Positions 8,625-16,846 of a DNA stretch of 64,000 nt are shown here, one piece after another. A program made the translations under genes and the position numbers. The stretch comes from Sphingobacterium puteale (lineage in GTDB: Bacteria; Bacteroidota; Bacteroidia; Sphingobacteriales; Sphingobacteriaceae): positions 124,001 to 188,000 of the forward strand of contig NZ_RBWS01000009.1 in assembly GCF_003627955.1 (NCBI RefSeq), written 5' to 3'. Under the pieces are notes generated by a model. That model had not been told where the DNA came from, searched no databases, and was given only the letters and a program-made list of their open reading frames with translations. How positions within the stretch are numbered: position 1 is the stretch's first letter; each line of letters opens with the position of its first letter.

Positions 8625-9203
8625 ATGAGAAAATTTGCACTACTTTTATTCGTTACAAGCGGCATTTGTTTACAGGCAAATGCACAGAAGATTGAAACCA
8701 CGCCACAGATGGCATCAGATGTCGGTATTGAGCCCATTCGTCAGGGCAACTGGATGGTAGGTGGTTCAATCGGAAGTCTTGGCTATAGTTTTGAAGGAAA
8801 ATCATTTAATGCTGCACTTCAGCCACGTGCTGGTTATTTTGTATCAGACGGACTGGCGATAGGTGCCCAGGCAAACCTTGGATTACATACAAAAAAGGAT
8901 GAGGATAACGAATGGACCTATGGTATAGCGCCATTTGTACGTTATTATTTTCCGAACGCTGGATCGTCTACAGGTCGTTTTTTCGGACAAGGTGATATTG
9001 GTATCTCCGGAAGCTCTATCGGCAAAAGTGCTTCTTTGGCGGTAGGAGCAAATGTTGGGTATGCCCATTTTATCACCCGAACAGTCGCTTTGGAAGCAAC
9101 ATTCGGGTATAACTACAGCAAAGCAAGTATCAATACCGGCAGTGGTGCCAGCGGCCTCGGAGTAGGCGTGGGTTTTCAGATCTATTTGCCGGGAAAAAGA
9201 TAA
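8625..9203 (+). CDS. Outer-membrane beta-barrel protein
   Basis: A 192-aa precursor with a signal peptide (KFALLLFVTSGICLQANA, cleavage near AQK). The mature part alternates polar and hydrophobic residues with Gly-rich turns: WMVGGSIGSLGYSFEG, LQPRAGYFVSDGLAIGAQ, PFVRYYF, and a terminal GLGVGVGFQIYL strand. This is typical of 8-strand porin-like/OmpW-like barrels in Bacteroidota. Function is unknown; it could be a small-molecule channel or a structural protein. Followed by a strong terminator. Confidence 0.75.
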   Translation: MRKFALLLFVTSGICLQANAQKIETTPQMASDVGIEPIRQGNWMVGGSIGSLGYSFEGKSFNAALQPRAGYFVSDGLAIGAQANLGLHTKKDEDNEWTYGIAPFVRYYFPNAGSSTGRFFGQGDIGISGSSIGKSASLAVGANVGYAHFITRTVALEATFGYNYSKASINTGSGASGLGVGVGFQIYLPGKR

Positions 9204-9222
9204 AATCAATATAACTGGCAAC

Positions 9223-9267
9223 CTTAACAAAAGTTTCCATCCCAGCGGGATGGAAACTTTTGTTAAG
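9223..9267 (+). terminator. 21-bp perfect terminator hairpin
   Basis: Arms 9223-9243 and 9247-9267 are complementary over all 21 positions with a 3-nt loop (AGC). It lies 20 bp after the beta-barrel stop codon. Confidence 0.8.
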
Positions 9268-9407
9268 TTGCTGGATGTGTACCATACATAGACGTATAAA
9301 TACCTGTCTTCGGCATAAAAACACTTGTTCTGATAGTAAACATCTAAACTTTGAAACATTTGATCACTGACTACTGTTTTGCATATAGATCAAAAAGGAT
9401 AAAAACA

Positions 9408-9677
9408 ATGACTAGAACAAAAGATATCGGATTGGTTCTTAAGGATCGAATGGGAAAATGGTCTTCGTATACTATTCCTTTGCTAAAAGAGTGTCACCTA
9501 AAAGACAAGATTGTCAGGAGCAATGAACTTGAAGGTATATTCGTTATCGGGAATATTGCGACAGGTTTGTATATATTTTCGCTCTATAAGAATCGTTTTA
9601 TTGATTTGATGGGAAGGAGTATTGGGATGGATGAAATTTGTGATCATTTCAATGAATATAAAGAAAACTTAATATAA
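9408..9677 (+). CDS. Hypothetical protein (89 aa)
   Basis: I choose the ATG at 9408, which follows AAAAAGGATAAAAACA, over the in-frame ATG at 9351, which lacks a plausible ribosome site. The product is a small soluble protein (MTRTKDIGLVLKDRMGKW...) with no signal peptide. No family recognised. It lies 38 bp upstream of the csbD-like gene and is probably co-transcribed with it. Confidence 0.5.
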   Translation: MTRTKDIGLVLKDRMGKWSSYTIPLLKECHLKDKIVRSNELEGIFVIGNIATGLYIFSLYKNRFIDLMGRSIGMDEICDHFNEYKENLI

Positions 9678-9715
9678 ATATATATCAATTCATTTTTGAA
9701 CTAAAAAGGAGTATT

Positions 9716-9901
9716 ATGAGTAATTTAACATGGAAAGGACGTTGGAACGAGTTAAAAGGTAAAGTAAAGCAACAATATGCTGATTTGACTGACGATGATT
9801 TGTTATATGCGGAGGGCAAGGAAGACGAGTTGTTAGGTAAGTTGCAACAGAAAACTGGAAAGACGAAAGAGGAAGTGGAAGATTGGTTAGATAAAATGTA
9901 A
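9716..9901 (+). CDS. CsbD family stress protein
   Basis: A 61-aa protein matching the CsbD family: WKGRWNELKGKVKQQYADLTDDDLLYAEGKEDELLGKLQQKTGKTKEEVEDWLDKM is the whole-family pattern, read here in segments KGRWNELKGKVKQ, LTDDDLLYAEGK and LLGKLQQKTGKTKEE. CsbD-like proteins are small general-stress proteins induced by sigma-B in Bacillus and by varied stresses elsewhere; molecular function is unknown. A good ribosome site (AAAAGGAG) precedes the start. Confidence 0.92.
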   Translation: MSNLTWKGRWNELKGKVKQQYADLTDDDLLYAEGKEDELLGKLQQKTGKTKEEVEDWLDKM

Positions 9902-9937
9902 GCGTTTGATTTAAGTTTTAAACTTACATATGAGAAG

Positions 9938-9968
9938 AAATGCGGTCAATAACTAATTGACCGCATTT
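9938..9968. terminator. Bidirectional terminator
   Basis: AAATGCGGTCAAT (9938-9950) pairs with ATTGACCGCATTT (9956-9968) around AACTA, with T-rich sequence following. It separates the convergent csbD-like and GH15 genes. Confidence 0.85.
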
Positions 9969-9985
9969 TTGTTTTACAATCCTTT

Positions 9986-11800
9986 TTATAAGGAGAAGAT
10001 TGGTTTGTCTAATTTAATTGCAAGGCGGTACACCGCATTCATTAAACCTACATGACTATAGGCCTGAGGAAAATTACCCCATTGGCTGCCATTATTTTCA
10101 GTGACATCTTCGCTAAACAGTCCCAGATGATTACTATAAGTAAGCAATTTTTCCAGAATTTCTTTTGCTTCGTCAACCCTTCCCACGCAAGCGAGGGCTT
10201 CTACATACCAAAATGCGCAAACTAAAAAAGTAGACTTGGGTTTACCGAAATCATCTTGGTGTTTGTAACGGTAAAAGAGTCCATTTTCACCTTTAAGTTC
10301 TTTCTCCAGCGCCTCAAGATGTTGCTGTGCGCGTGTGGATTTAGGATTTAAGTAATCCATGACAATTAATTGTAGGGTACTGGCATCTAAATTTTTGCTA
10401 TCCAAGGCATTTTGGTAGACCTTTCTTTCTTCGTCATAACAAGCCTCGATATATGCGGCCGCTTTTTCGAGCAGTACAGTTGCGCGCTGTTCCATATCCT
10501 GATAGCCGTTTTGACGGGCAATAAGTAGTGCTGCTTTACAGCCTACCCATTGGAAAAGATTGGAATAACAATGATGATTGGCGAAATTTCGGAACTCCCA
10601 TATTCCGGCATCTTTCTCATCTATGGTTGCCTCAATTTTTTCCAGAATAAAATTTACCCAGCCCAATACATTTTTGTTCTCGTGGATTTTAAAGCGTTGA
10701 TCTGTAAATAAGGGGAGTAGGGCAATCATGGCTTGGCCATATACATCGTTTTGGATATGTTCAAACGCTTGATTGCCAATACGGACCGGACCACTGTCTT
10801 GATAGCCATCTAAATAGGGAAGAATTTGTTCGGTGAGTTCCGAATTTCCGAGTATCCCATATAAGGGTTGCAGTCTTCCGGGGTTATGATGTGTAATGCC
10901 GGCAATATAATTCGCAAAACTTTCCATTTCTTCAAATTGACCAATATGTGTTAATGCTGTCAAGACATAATAGCTGTCGCGTACCCAACAGTATCGATAG
11001 TCCCAATTTCTGCCGGAGCCTGGAAATTCGGGGAGACTCGTGGTTGAAGCGGCAATAATTGCACCCGTATCTTCATATTGGTGCAATTTGAGCACCAGGG
11101 CCGAACGGATCACTTCTTTCTGGTAGATATTTGGAATACTGCAATGTTTTATCCAGCGTTGCCAGTAACTCAATGTTTTTTGAAGGAAATCTTCACAGGT
11201 ACCTGAAATGGCAGATTCGAAAGCCGCATCATAGGTCAATATAAGATATTTGTTTTCATTAATAATTGTCCAGTTGTCATCCTGAAAAAAATGGGAGATG
11301 GGCACATCTGTCGTCAAGCGTATCCGTTCGCCAATTTCAGTGCTACTGTATAGAATATGGTTGCTTCCCCGCGTAGATTTTAAGGTATTCCTTCCGTAGT
11401 TTCCAGTCGGCTGGCATTGGATATTGACGCTTGGGGCGCCTCTTACCGGTTCTATTTTACGGATTAACATCAGAGGTTTAAAATAACGTCCAAATTGTTC
11501 GAATCGCGGCGCAAAATCCGTAATGCGATAAGCAAAGGATTCGGTATGGACTTCCGTGCAGAGTATATTGGAGTTTTTGATATAATATTGCTTGGTTTCA
11601 ACAATATCCTCTTCTGGCTTTATGATAAAACGCCCCCCCTGATTTTTATCCAATAGACCGCCAAATATAAAACTATCTTCGAAGGACGGCCAGCATAACC
11701 AAGATATGTTACTGTCGATGCCTACATGAGCAATATAGGAACAATTGCCGATAATACCGGTTTGATAAATATGTCTGTCTACTGTTGTGTTTTCCTTCAT
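9986..11800 (-). CDS. Glycoside hydrolase family 15 (glucoamylase/trehalase-like)
   Basis: A 604-aa protein with an N-terminal beta-sandwich (GIIGNCSYIAHVGIDSNISWLCWP) and a C-terminal (alpha/alpha)6 barrel. The family signature NWDYRYCWVRDSYY lies near residue 265. The two expected catalytic Glu lie in AGIWEFRNFANHH (about 400) and GLFSEDVTENNG (about 565), the latter followed by GNFPQAYSHVGL. There is no signal peptide, so it acts in the cytoplasm. Its start overlaps the otsAB stop by 4 bp (ATGA). Some GH15 enzymes are trehalases, so it may turn over the trehalose made by its neighbour; a starch- or glycogen-type substrate is possible too. Confidence 0.88.
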   Translation of the reverse strand: MKENTTVDRHIYQTGIIGNCSYIAHVGIDSNISWLCWPSFEDSFIFGGLLDKNQGGRFIIKPEEDIVETKQYYIKNSNILCTEVHTESFAYRITDFAPRFEQFGRYFKPLMLIRKIEPVRGAPSVNIQCQPTGNYGRNTLKSTRGSNHILYSSTEIGERIRLTTDVPISHFFQDDNWTIINENKYLILTYDAAFESAISGTCEDFLQKTLSYWQRWIKHCSIPNIYQKEVIRSALVLKLHQYEDTGAIIAASTTSLPEFPGSGRNWDYRYCWVRDSYYVLTALTHIGQFEEMESFANYIAGITHHNPGRLQPLYGILGNSELTEQILPYLDGYQDSGPVRIGNQAFEHIQNDVYGQAMIALLPLFTDQRFKIHENKNVLGWVNFILEKIEATIDEKDAGIWEFRNFANHHCYSNLFQWVGCKAALLIARQNGYQDMEQRATVLLEKAAAYIEACYDEERKVYQNALDSKNLDASTLQLIVMDYLNPKSTRAQQHLEALEKELKGENGLFYRYKHQDDFGKPKSTFLVCAFWYVEALACVGRVDEAKEILEKLLTYSNHLGLFSEDVTENNGSQWGNFPQAYSHVGLMNAVYRLAIKLDKPIFSL

Positions 11801-13983
11801 TGTTTTATAATAAGTTGATTTAAAAATTGAAGTACATCTTCCTGTTGATCTAAATAGTATTTTGCTGCGGATTTATTACTGCCTACTTTTATACTGATAG
11901 TTGATTGCGGCAGATACTTAAAGAGATCTTCATCGGTAATATCGTCTCCGATAGCCAAGAGGAAATCAGCTTTGATATGACCGGCAATTTCTAATGCCGC
12001 TTTTCCTTTGTTGACCTCGGTATTTTTTACTTCAATAACAGCATTTCCATCGAGAAGCTGCAGTCCATAGTCATTCAACATTGGATTTAAAATTTCTTTT
12101 AATTCTGTAGCTTTAAGTTCTCCGAGTCCAAGTTCCACTTTACGATAATGCCATGCCAGGGAATAGGGTTTGGCTTCTATATAGGCACCCGGAGTCTGGT
12201 CGGCGAGTTTCTCCATGATTTTTTTGACTTCCGGCATCCAGTGGAGAGCTAGTCCTTTTTTATAAGCCCAGTTGAAATTTGGAAAATTGGACCAGATTCC
12301 ATGTTCCGCAACCAGATAATAGGAACGTCCATCGAACCAAGTGGAAAGACTTTCCTGTGCACGGCCGCTGATGATGACGAGCGTATTAAGCGGATCAGCG
12401 ATTATACTATCCAGCAAATTATATAGGAGGACGGTCGGACTTGCCTTCTGAGCATGATTTTGAAATTTGACCAGCGTACCGTCGTAATCTAAAAAAAACA
12501 GTCTGTTGTGGCTTTTTCGGTAACGTTCGGCAATGCTGCTAAATACCTTGTCTGAAATTCGTCGTGCCCATTCATCACGTTGTATCGCTTTTGTTTCCGC
12601 CAAGCGGTTAATAAACAAACGAACCCAGTGCTGTACATTAAATTTCTGTATAATTTGACGGTTGGCTTCTGAGCGCTCGTGAATCTCCTCGGGAGACATT
12701 TTAAGGGCCTGATAGATGCTGTCAGCAGTTTCCGCCCGATTATATGGGTTGACGATGAGTGCATCGACCAACTCCTTTGAAGCACCAGCAAATTCGCTGA
12801 GGATCAATACACCGTCACTATAGGTATTACTGGCAATATATTCCTTACTCACGAGATTCATGCCATCCCTCGTCGAGGTAACCATACAGATGTCTGAAGC
12901 CATATATAGACCTATAAGTTCTTCAAATGGAAGAGATTTATAAAAATAGAGTACCGGAGTCCAGCTTAGATTACCATATATCGAGTTTATCTCACTTACT
13001 TTTCGATTGATTTCATCTTTTAGTTTCTTATACTGTGATACTTTATCTCTTGAAGGAACAATAAGCATATACAATACAACTTTTGAATGCCATTCCGGAT
13101 ATTTTTCCAGGAAAGTGAGGAAAGCCCGTAATCTTTCTAATATTCCTTTACTATAATCCAGGCGATCTACAGATATGATTATTTTCTGATCGGGAAAATG
13201 ACTGCGAAATTGCGTAGCGATGGCATTTACCTCCGGAAGGGAGCTGGCATGTACAAACTTGTCGTAGTCAATCCCCATTGGAAAAGATTCGATGAATATA
13301 TGCCGGTCTTTGTGTTTGAGCTGATTGTGACCACAGGGTACGTTTAATATTTTCCTGCAGGAGTTCAGAAAGTTCTGACTATCTGCAAATGTATGGAAGC
13401 CAACCAGGTCAGCCCCCAATAAGCCTTCAATCAGTTCCTTCCGTTGGGGGATATTCATAAAAAGCTCTTCTGAAGGGAAGGGTATATGATGAAAATAGCC
13501 AATATTGAGTTCCTTATTTTCCTGACGTAAAAGTTGCGGGAGCAGCATAAGCTGGTAATCCTGTACCCAAATAAAATCTAGAGATTGCGGTATGGATAGT
13601 GCCGTTTCGCAAAATTTTTTATTGACCGCTACGTAGGTGGACCAGTATTCCCGATCAAAATGTATATAACTGGGCTGATAGTGACAGATCGGCCAGAGGA
13701 CCTCGTTGGAGTAACCCTCATAAAAATTTCGGATTTCTTCTTTTGAAAGGAAAACTGGCAGCAGGTTCATCGGTTTGAGCAATTCGGTGATTTTCTCCTT
13801 TTCAGCATCATCCTTGGGAACTATTCCCGGCCAACCTACCCAGAGGATTTCGCTGGAATCAAAGGCTGAATTCAAGCCGGTGGCCAAACCTCCAGTACTT
13901 GGTTTGATGATGAGTTTGTCTTTTTTTCGTTCTATTTGTATCGGCAGTCTATTTGAAATTATTATTTTCTTTTTATTCTTCAT
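11797..13983 (-). CDS. otsAB: Bifunctional trehalose-6-phosphate synthase/phosphatase
   Basis: A 728-aa fusion. Residues 1-470 form a GT20 trehalose-6-phosphate synthase (ISNRLPIQIERK, STGGLATGLNS, WVQDYQLMLLPQLLR, GYFHHIPFPSEELF, SRDGMNLVSKEYIA). Residues 490-728 form an HAD-type phosphatase (LFFLDYDGTLVKF near 500, GDDITDEDLF near 680). Together they turn UDP-glucose and glucose-6-phosphate into trehalose, an osmo- and desiccation protectant. Translationally coupled to the downstream GH15 gene through a 4-bp overlap. Fused OtsAB is common in Bacteroidota. Confidence 0.94.
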   Translation of the reverse strand: MKNKKKIIISNRLPIQIERKKDKLIIKPSTGGLATGLNSAFDSSEILWVGWPGIVPKDDAEKEKITELLKPMNLLPVFLSKEEIRNFYEGYSNEVLWPICHYQPSYIHFDREYWSTYVAVNKKFCETALSIPQSLDFIWVQDYQLMLLPQLLRQENKELNIGYFHHIPFPSEELFMNIPQRKELIEGLLGADLVGFHTFADSQNFLNSCRKILNVPCGHNQLKHKDRHIFIESFPMGIDYDKFVHASSLPEVNAIATQFRSHFPDQKIIISVDRLDYSKGILERLRAFLTFLEKYPEWHSKVVLYMLIVPSRDKVSQYKKLKDEINRKVSEINSIYGNLSWTPVLYFYKSLPFEELIGLYMASDICMVTSTRDGMNLVSKEYIASNTYSDGVLILSEFAGASKELVDALIVNPYNRAETADSIYQALKMSPEEIHERSEANRQIIQKFNVQHWVRLFINRLAETKAIQRDEWARRISDKVFSSIAERYRKSHNRLFFLDYDGTLVKFQNHAQKASPTVLLYNLLDSIIADPLNTLVIISGRAQESLSTWFDGRSYYLVAEHGIWSNFPNFNWAYKKGLALHWMPEVKKIMEKLADQTPGAYIEAKPYSLAWHYRKVELGLGELKATELKEILNPMLNDYGLQLLDGNAVIEVKNTEVNKGKAALEIAGHIKADFLLAIGDDITDEDLFKYLPQSTISIKVGSNKSAAKYYLDQQEDVLQFLNQLIIKQ

Positions 13984-14197
13984 AAAAGTATTAGATCGAT
14001 TTATTTGCAGTGTAGAGGAGTTATAATAAATATAACGATTGGTACCTAATCTAGGTATATGAACAAGCCATGACCGGAAATAGTTTAGAATAATTCAAAT
14101 AATCAAGATTTTAGTCTTTTACGTTGATGAGGAATGAGAAATTTATGCAGCGCAGATTTTGACCTATTTTGATCTTTCAATAGGATATGGAAGAAAA

Positions 14198-14229
14198 AAA
14201 AGACCTAAAGCCAGCGCTTTAGGTCTTTT
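14198..14229 (-). terminator. Terminator of the luxS-mtnN operon
   Basis: AAAAGACCTAAAG (14198-14210) and CTTTAGGTCTTTT (14217-14229) pair around CCAGCG, downstream of the minus-strand mtnN stop codon. Confidence 0.85.
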
Positions 14230-14243
14230 CTGCGTATTTACTA

Positions 14244-14888
14244 TTATGAAATTCTCGGTATGCTTATTTTTTCTTTGTGAAGTCGTTCATTCACAAACTC
14301 ATCCAATATTTTTCCCAATCGACCGGAAATTTCACCAAGAATGCTTTCCCAGTCTTTTACGGTACCATCGCAGTTGTCAGAAACAATTTTGACACTATGA
14401 AAAGAGAGATTTTTGAGAAAACAAAAATTTGCAAGTGCGTAAGCTTCCATATCAAAAGCCAAAGGATTCAGGTGTTTGATATCTTGATAGAATGCTGTAT
14501 TTACATTGATAAAACGATCTGATGTCAATAGGGCGTCTTCATATTTAAATTCCGCGCCGGAAACAGATTCGATTGAACCTTGGCCCTTTAATAAAAGGGT
14601 ATTTTCCAAAAAGAATCCATCGGTATAAGCGTCGCCTTGGGCATAGTAACTTGGGTACAGTACGTGACCGATTGGGTGCCGCGTACATCCAACCGTGCCG
14701 ACATTAAGTAGAACCGGGGTGATACCCAGTGTCTTGATCTCCTCGTATAGCGTTGCCACAGATAAGAGTGCGTTCACTTTACCAACACCTATTTCATAGA
14801 TGATGGTCGATGTATTGTCGGTAGTAAAAGATAATTCATTTTTATTTGCTACCAGAATGATTGTTTCAATCTCTTTGTTAAGGATCAT
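14244..14888 (-). CDS. 5'-methylthioadenosine/S-adenosylhomocysteine nucleosidase-like protein
   Basis: A 214-aa nucleoside phosphorylase-fold protein (YEIGVGKVNALLSVATLYE; LLNVGTVGCTRHPIGHVLYPS; FDMEAYALANFCF; VKIVSDNCDG). The FDMEA motif and VSDNxD match the substrate Glu and catalytic Asp of Pfs/MtnN. It would cleave S-adenosylhomocysteine to S-ribosylhomocysteine, the substrate of LuxS, whose stop codon directly abuts this start (TAAATG). The gene pairing makes this assignment more secure than the sequence alone; a broader nucleoside phosphorylase is the alternative. Confidence 0.8.
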   Translation of the reverse strand: MILNKEIETIILVANKNELSFTTDNTSTIIYEIGVGKVNALLSVATLYEEIKTLGITPVLLNVGTVGCTRHPIGHVLYPSYYAQGDAYTDGFFLENTLLLKGQGSIESVSGAEFKYEDALLTSDRFINVNTAFYQDIKHLNPLAFDMEAYALANFCFLKNLSFHSVKIVSDNCDGTVKDWESILGEISGRLGKILDEFVNERLHKEKISIPRIS

Positions 14889-15395
14889 TTAGTTTTCTTC
14901 AATATAAGGGTATTCGAAAGCGAGTTCTCCAGCATTGATCAAATGTAAGAAATTGACACAGGCTTGCTTTGAGGAATCGAAATCCATAAACGTGTAGTTT
15001 CCGCAACTGATCGGGTTTTGAAAAGGTACCTCATAACCCTCTGTCAAAATGGTTTCGAGTACTTCTTTCATCAATTCGGCAACAGCTTGAGGGCTTCTGT
15101 CTGTGCCTGCTAAGACTACATAAAATCCCGTACAACAGCCCATTGGTCCAACATAGATCACTTCGTCACCTAAGATAGTCCTAATTTCCGTAGCAAAGCA
15201 GTGCTCCAAAGTGTGCATCACCTCCGGAGACAACATACGTTCGGGCGAATTCGGTCTGATCATGCGGATATCGTATGTCGTGTAGCTTTCAATGTTGCTG
15301 TTATTGGTATTGGAAGCCTTGGCATATATCCCTTGTTTCAACTTGGTGTGGTCTACCGTGAAACTATTTACTTTTGCTTTTTCTTTTGTATACAT
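14889..15395 (-). CDS. luxS: S-ribosylhomocysteine lyase (AI-2 synthase)
   Basis: LuxS of about 168 aa from the ATG at 15395, which I prefer to a GTG at 15431 because family members begin shortly before KVNSFTVDHTKLK. Zn ligands: His and His of MHTLEHCFATE plus the Cys of NPISCGNYTF. The catalytic Cys lies in GPMGCCTGFYVV. DIRMIRPN carries the substrate-binding Arg. It splits S-ribosylhomocysteine into homocysteine and DPD, the AI-2 precursor. It is the first gene of a two-gene operon with the nucleosidase. A TATCTTTG box (15469-15462, minus strand) may be its -7 promoter element. Confidence 0.93.
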   Translation of the reverse strand: MYTKEKAKVNSFTVDHTKLKQGIYAKASNTNNSNIESYTTYDIRMIRPNSPERMLSPEVMHTLEHCFATEIRTILGDEVIYVGPMGCCTGFYVVLAGTDRSPQAVAELMKEVLETILTEGYEVPFQNPISCGNYTFMDFDSSKQACVNFLHLINAGELAFEYPYIEEN

Positions 15396-15501
15396 CTTAT
15401 TCTGTTCATTACTGTAAAGCCATGGCTTCACAGGGGTTAAAAGTTGAATTTAAAATTTCTACAAAGATAGTAGATATTATTGAAAAAGGTGGATTAAAAA
15501 G

Positions 15502-15792
15502 CTATTTTAACACTTCATAATGTTCTACAGTAGGGAACGGATCATAATAGTGATGCAATAGTTTTTCCCATTCTTTAAATAAATCAGACTCTCGGAAGCC
15601 GACAGTATGGTCTTCTAATGTTTCCCATTCAACCAATAGAATGTATTGGTTATCCTTTTCAATGCATTTGCGGAGCGAATGTGTAATATACCCTTTACTT
15701 GCACTGATATACTGGCAGGCATTTTTATAATCAAGTTCGAAATTAGACTGTTGTCCCTCGATAATTTGTAGTACGGCTACTTCTAAAATCAT
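15502..15792 (-). CDS. Antibiotic biosynthesis monooxygenase (ABM) domain protein
   Basis: A 96-aa ferredoxin-like protein: MILEVAVLQIIEGQQSNFE, a helix containing CQYISASKGYITHSLRKC, YILLVEWETLEDHTVGFRESDLFKEW. This is the compact ABM fold found in small dimeric monooxygenases, heme-degrading proteins and many uncharacterised housekeeping proteins. No ligand can be inferred. Monocistronic, between luxS and the LysR gene. Confidence 0.8.
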   Translation of the reverse strand: MILEVAVLQIIEGQQSNFELDYKNACQYISASKGYITHSLRKCIEKDNQYILLVEWETLEDHTVGFRESDLFKEWEKLLHHYYDPFPTVEHYEVLK

Positions 15793-15855
15793 AATTTGTT
15801 TTTTTAAAATATATAGTCAAGTAAATATATCAAATATTTCCACGATAAAAAAAGT

Positions 15856-16770
15856 CTAAATTTCAGCAATAATGGATTCTGGGCTTTGTGAAGCGATAAT
15901 ATCTAAAACGAAGGGTATTCCCGGGTTACGGTTTTCGGCATTCCAGACCAGGGAAAGTGTCGTTCGTTGAGGCAAGCTGTCCAGTTCCAGGAAACAGACG
16001 TCAACGTGATAACCATTCTTCAAGGAGGCAGGAACAATAGCGACGCCAAGTCCCTGGGCCACCATATTAAATATTGTTAACGCGTTTACGGTACGCAAGG
16101 TAACTTTCGGGGTAAACTGATGATCCCGGAAAATACTCATGACCAGATCGTAATAAGAATGACTGTAATTTTTCGAAAATAGAATAAACGATTCATTCTT
16201 TAATGCGTACAGATTTGGTTTTTTCTGTATTAATAATGGATGGTTTTTTGGTAACACCAAGCTGAAATGTTCCGTATAAATAGGAAGGCTATGTAATCCT
16301 ATAGGCGTATCGGAAAGACGGACAAAGCCAAAATCAAGTTCCTTCTTTTGAATCAGGTCCAATTGTGTTTCATTGGCAAGTTCATGTAGGGATAATTCAA
16401 TATCCGGTTGTTTTTGTTTGAGGTTGATCAGTAATTGTGGTAATATTGTCTGTACTGCCGAGCCGATGAAGCCCAGTTTTAGTGTACTAATCCTGCCGTT
16501 GGCCAAGCTTTGGAGCTGGGTTTCAATCTGATCTAAATGCCTAAACAATTCTTTCACCTCTTCAAAGAGATAATTGCCTGCTTCGGTCAGTGATACATGT
16601 CGTTTGTTCCGTTCCAATAGTGTCACACGGTAGTTCTCCTCCAGCTGCTTGATCTGCCGGCTCAGCCCTGGCTGGGCGATAAATAACCTTTCCGCAGCTT
16701 TTCTGAAATGCAGCTCTTCGGCTAACACTTTGAAGTAAAGAAAGTGTCTGAGTTCTGTTTGATAATTCAT
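15856..16770 (-). CDS. LysR-family regulator, divergent from the hut operon
   Basis: About 304 aa from the ATG at 16770 (a TTG at 16779 is in frame but less likely). The N-terminal winged helix-turn-helix is residues 3-62 (FLYFKVLAEELHFRKAAERL, AQPGLSRQIKQLEE); a LysR substrate-binding domain follows (about 90-295). It is transcribed away from hutH with a 76-bp gap that holds an inverted repeat and the likely hutH promoter, so it probably controls histidine use, perhaps sensing urocanate or histidine. LysR control of hut would differ from the HutC control of proteobacteria. Confidence 0.9.
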   Translation of the reverse strand: MNYQTELRHFLYFKVLAEELHFRKAAERLFIAQPGLSRQIKQLEENYRVTLLERNKRHVSLTEAGNYLFEEVKELFRHLDQIETQLQSLANGRISTLKLGFIGSAVQTILPQLLINLKQKQPDIELSLHELANETQLDLIQKKELDFGFVRLSDTPIGLHSLPIYTEHFSLVLPKNHPLLIQKKPNLYALKNESFILFSKNYSHSYYDLVMSIFRDHQFTPKVTLRTVNALTIFNMVAQGLGVAIVPASLKNGYHVDVCFLELDSLPQRTTLSLVWNAENRNPGIPFVLDIIASQSPESIIAEI

Positions 16771-16772
16771 GG

Positions 16773-16789
16773 TTATCAATTGATGATAA
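16773..16789. promoter_or_regulatory. Candidate LysR operator
   Basis: TTATCAATTGATGATAA has perfect 6-bp arms (TTATCA/TGATAA). It lies directly upstream of the LysR start and is centred about 54 bp upstream of the predicted hutH transcription start, the usual place for a LysR activator site. Confidence 0.45.
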
Positions 16790-16797
16790 AAATGGTA

Positions 16798-16829
16798 TTT
16801 CTAATTATTAAATATAGCGGCTAAATTTG
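16798..16829 (+). promoter_or_regulatory. Candidate hutH promoter
   Basis: A Bacteroidota-type -7 element TAAATTTG (16822-16829, consensus TAnnTTTG) is preceded after 20 nt by TTTC (16798-16801, consensus TTTG). Transcription would start near 16835, 12 nt before the hutH ATG. Confidence 0.5.
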
Positions 16830-16846
16830 ATAAAAGCTTTATAACG

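Noticed and set aside
9351..9407. N-terminal extension of the small hypothetical gene at 9408
   Set aside because: The ATG at 9351 has no ribosome site, while 9408 has AAAAAGGATAAA just upstream.
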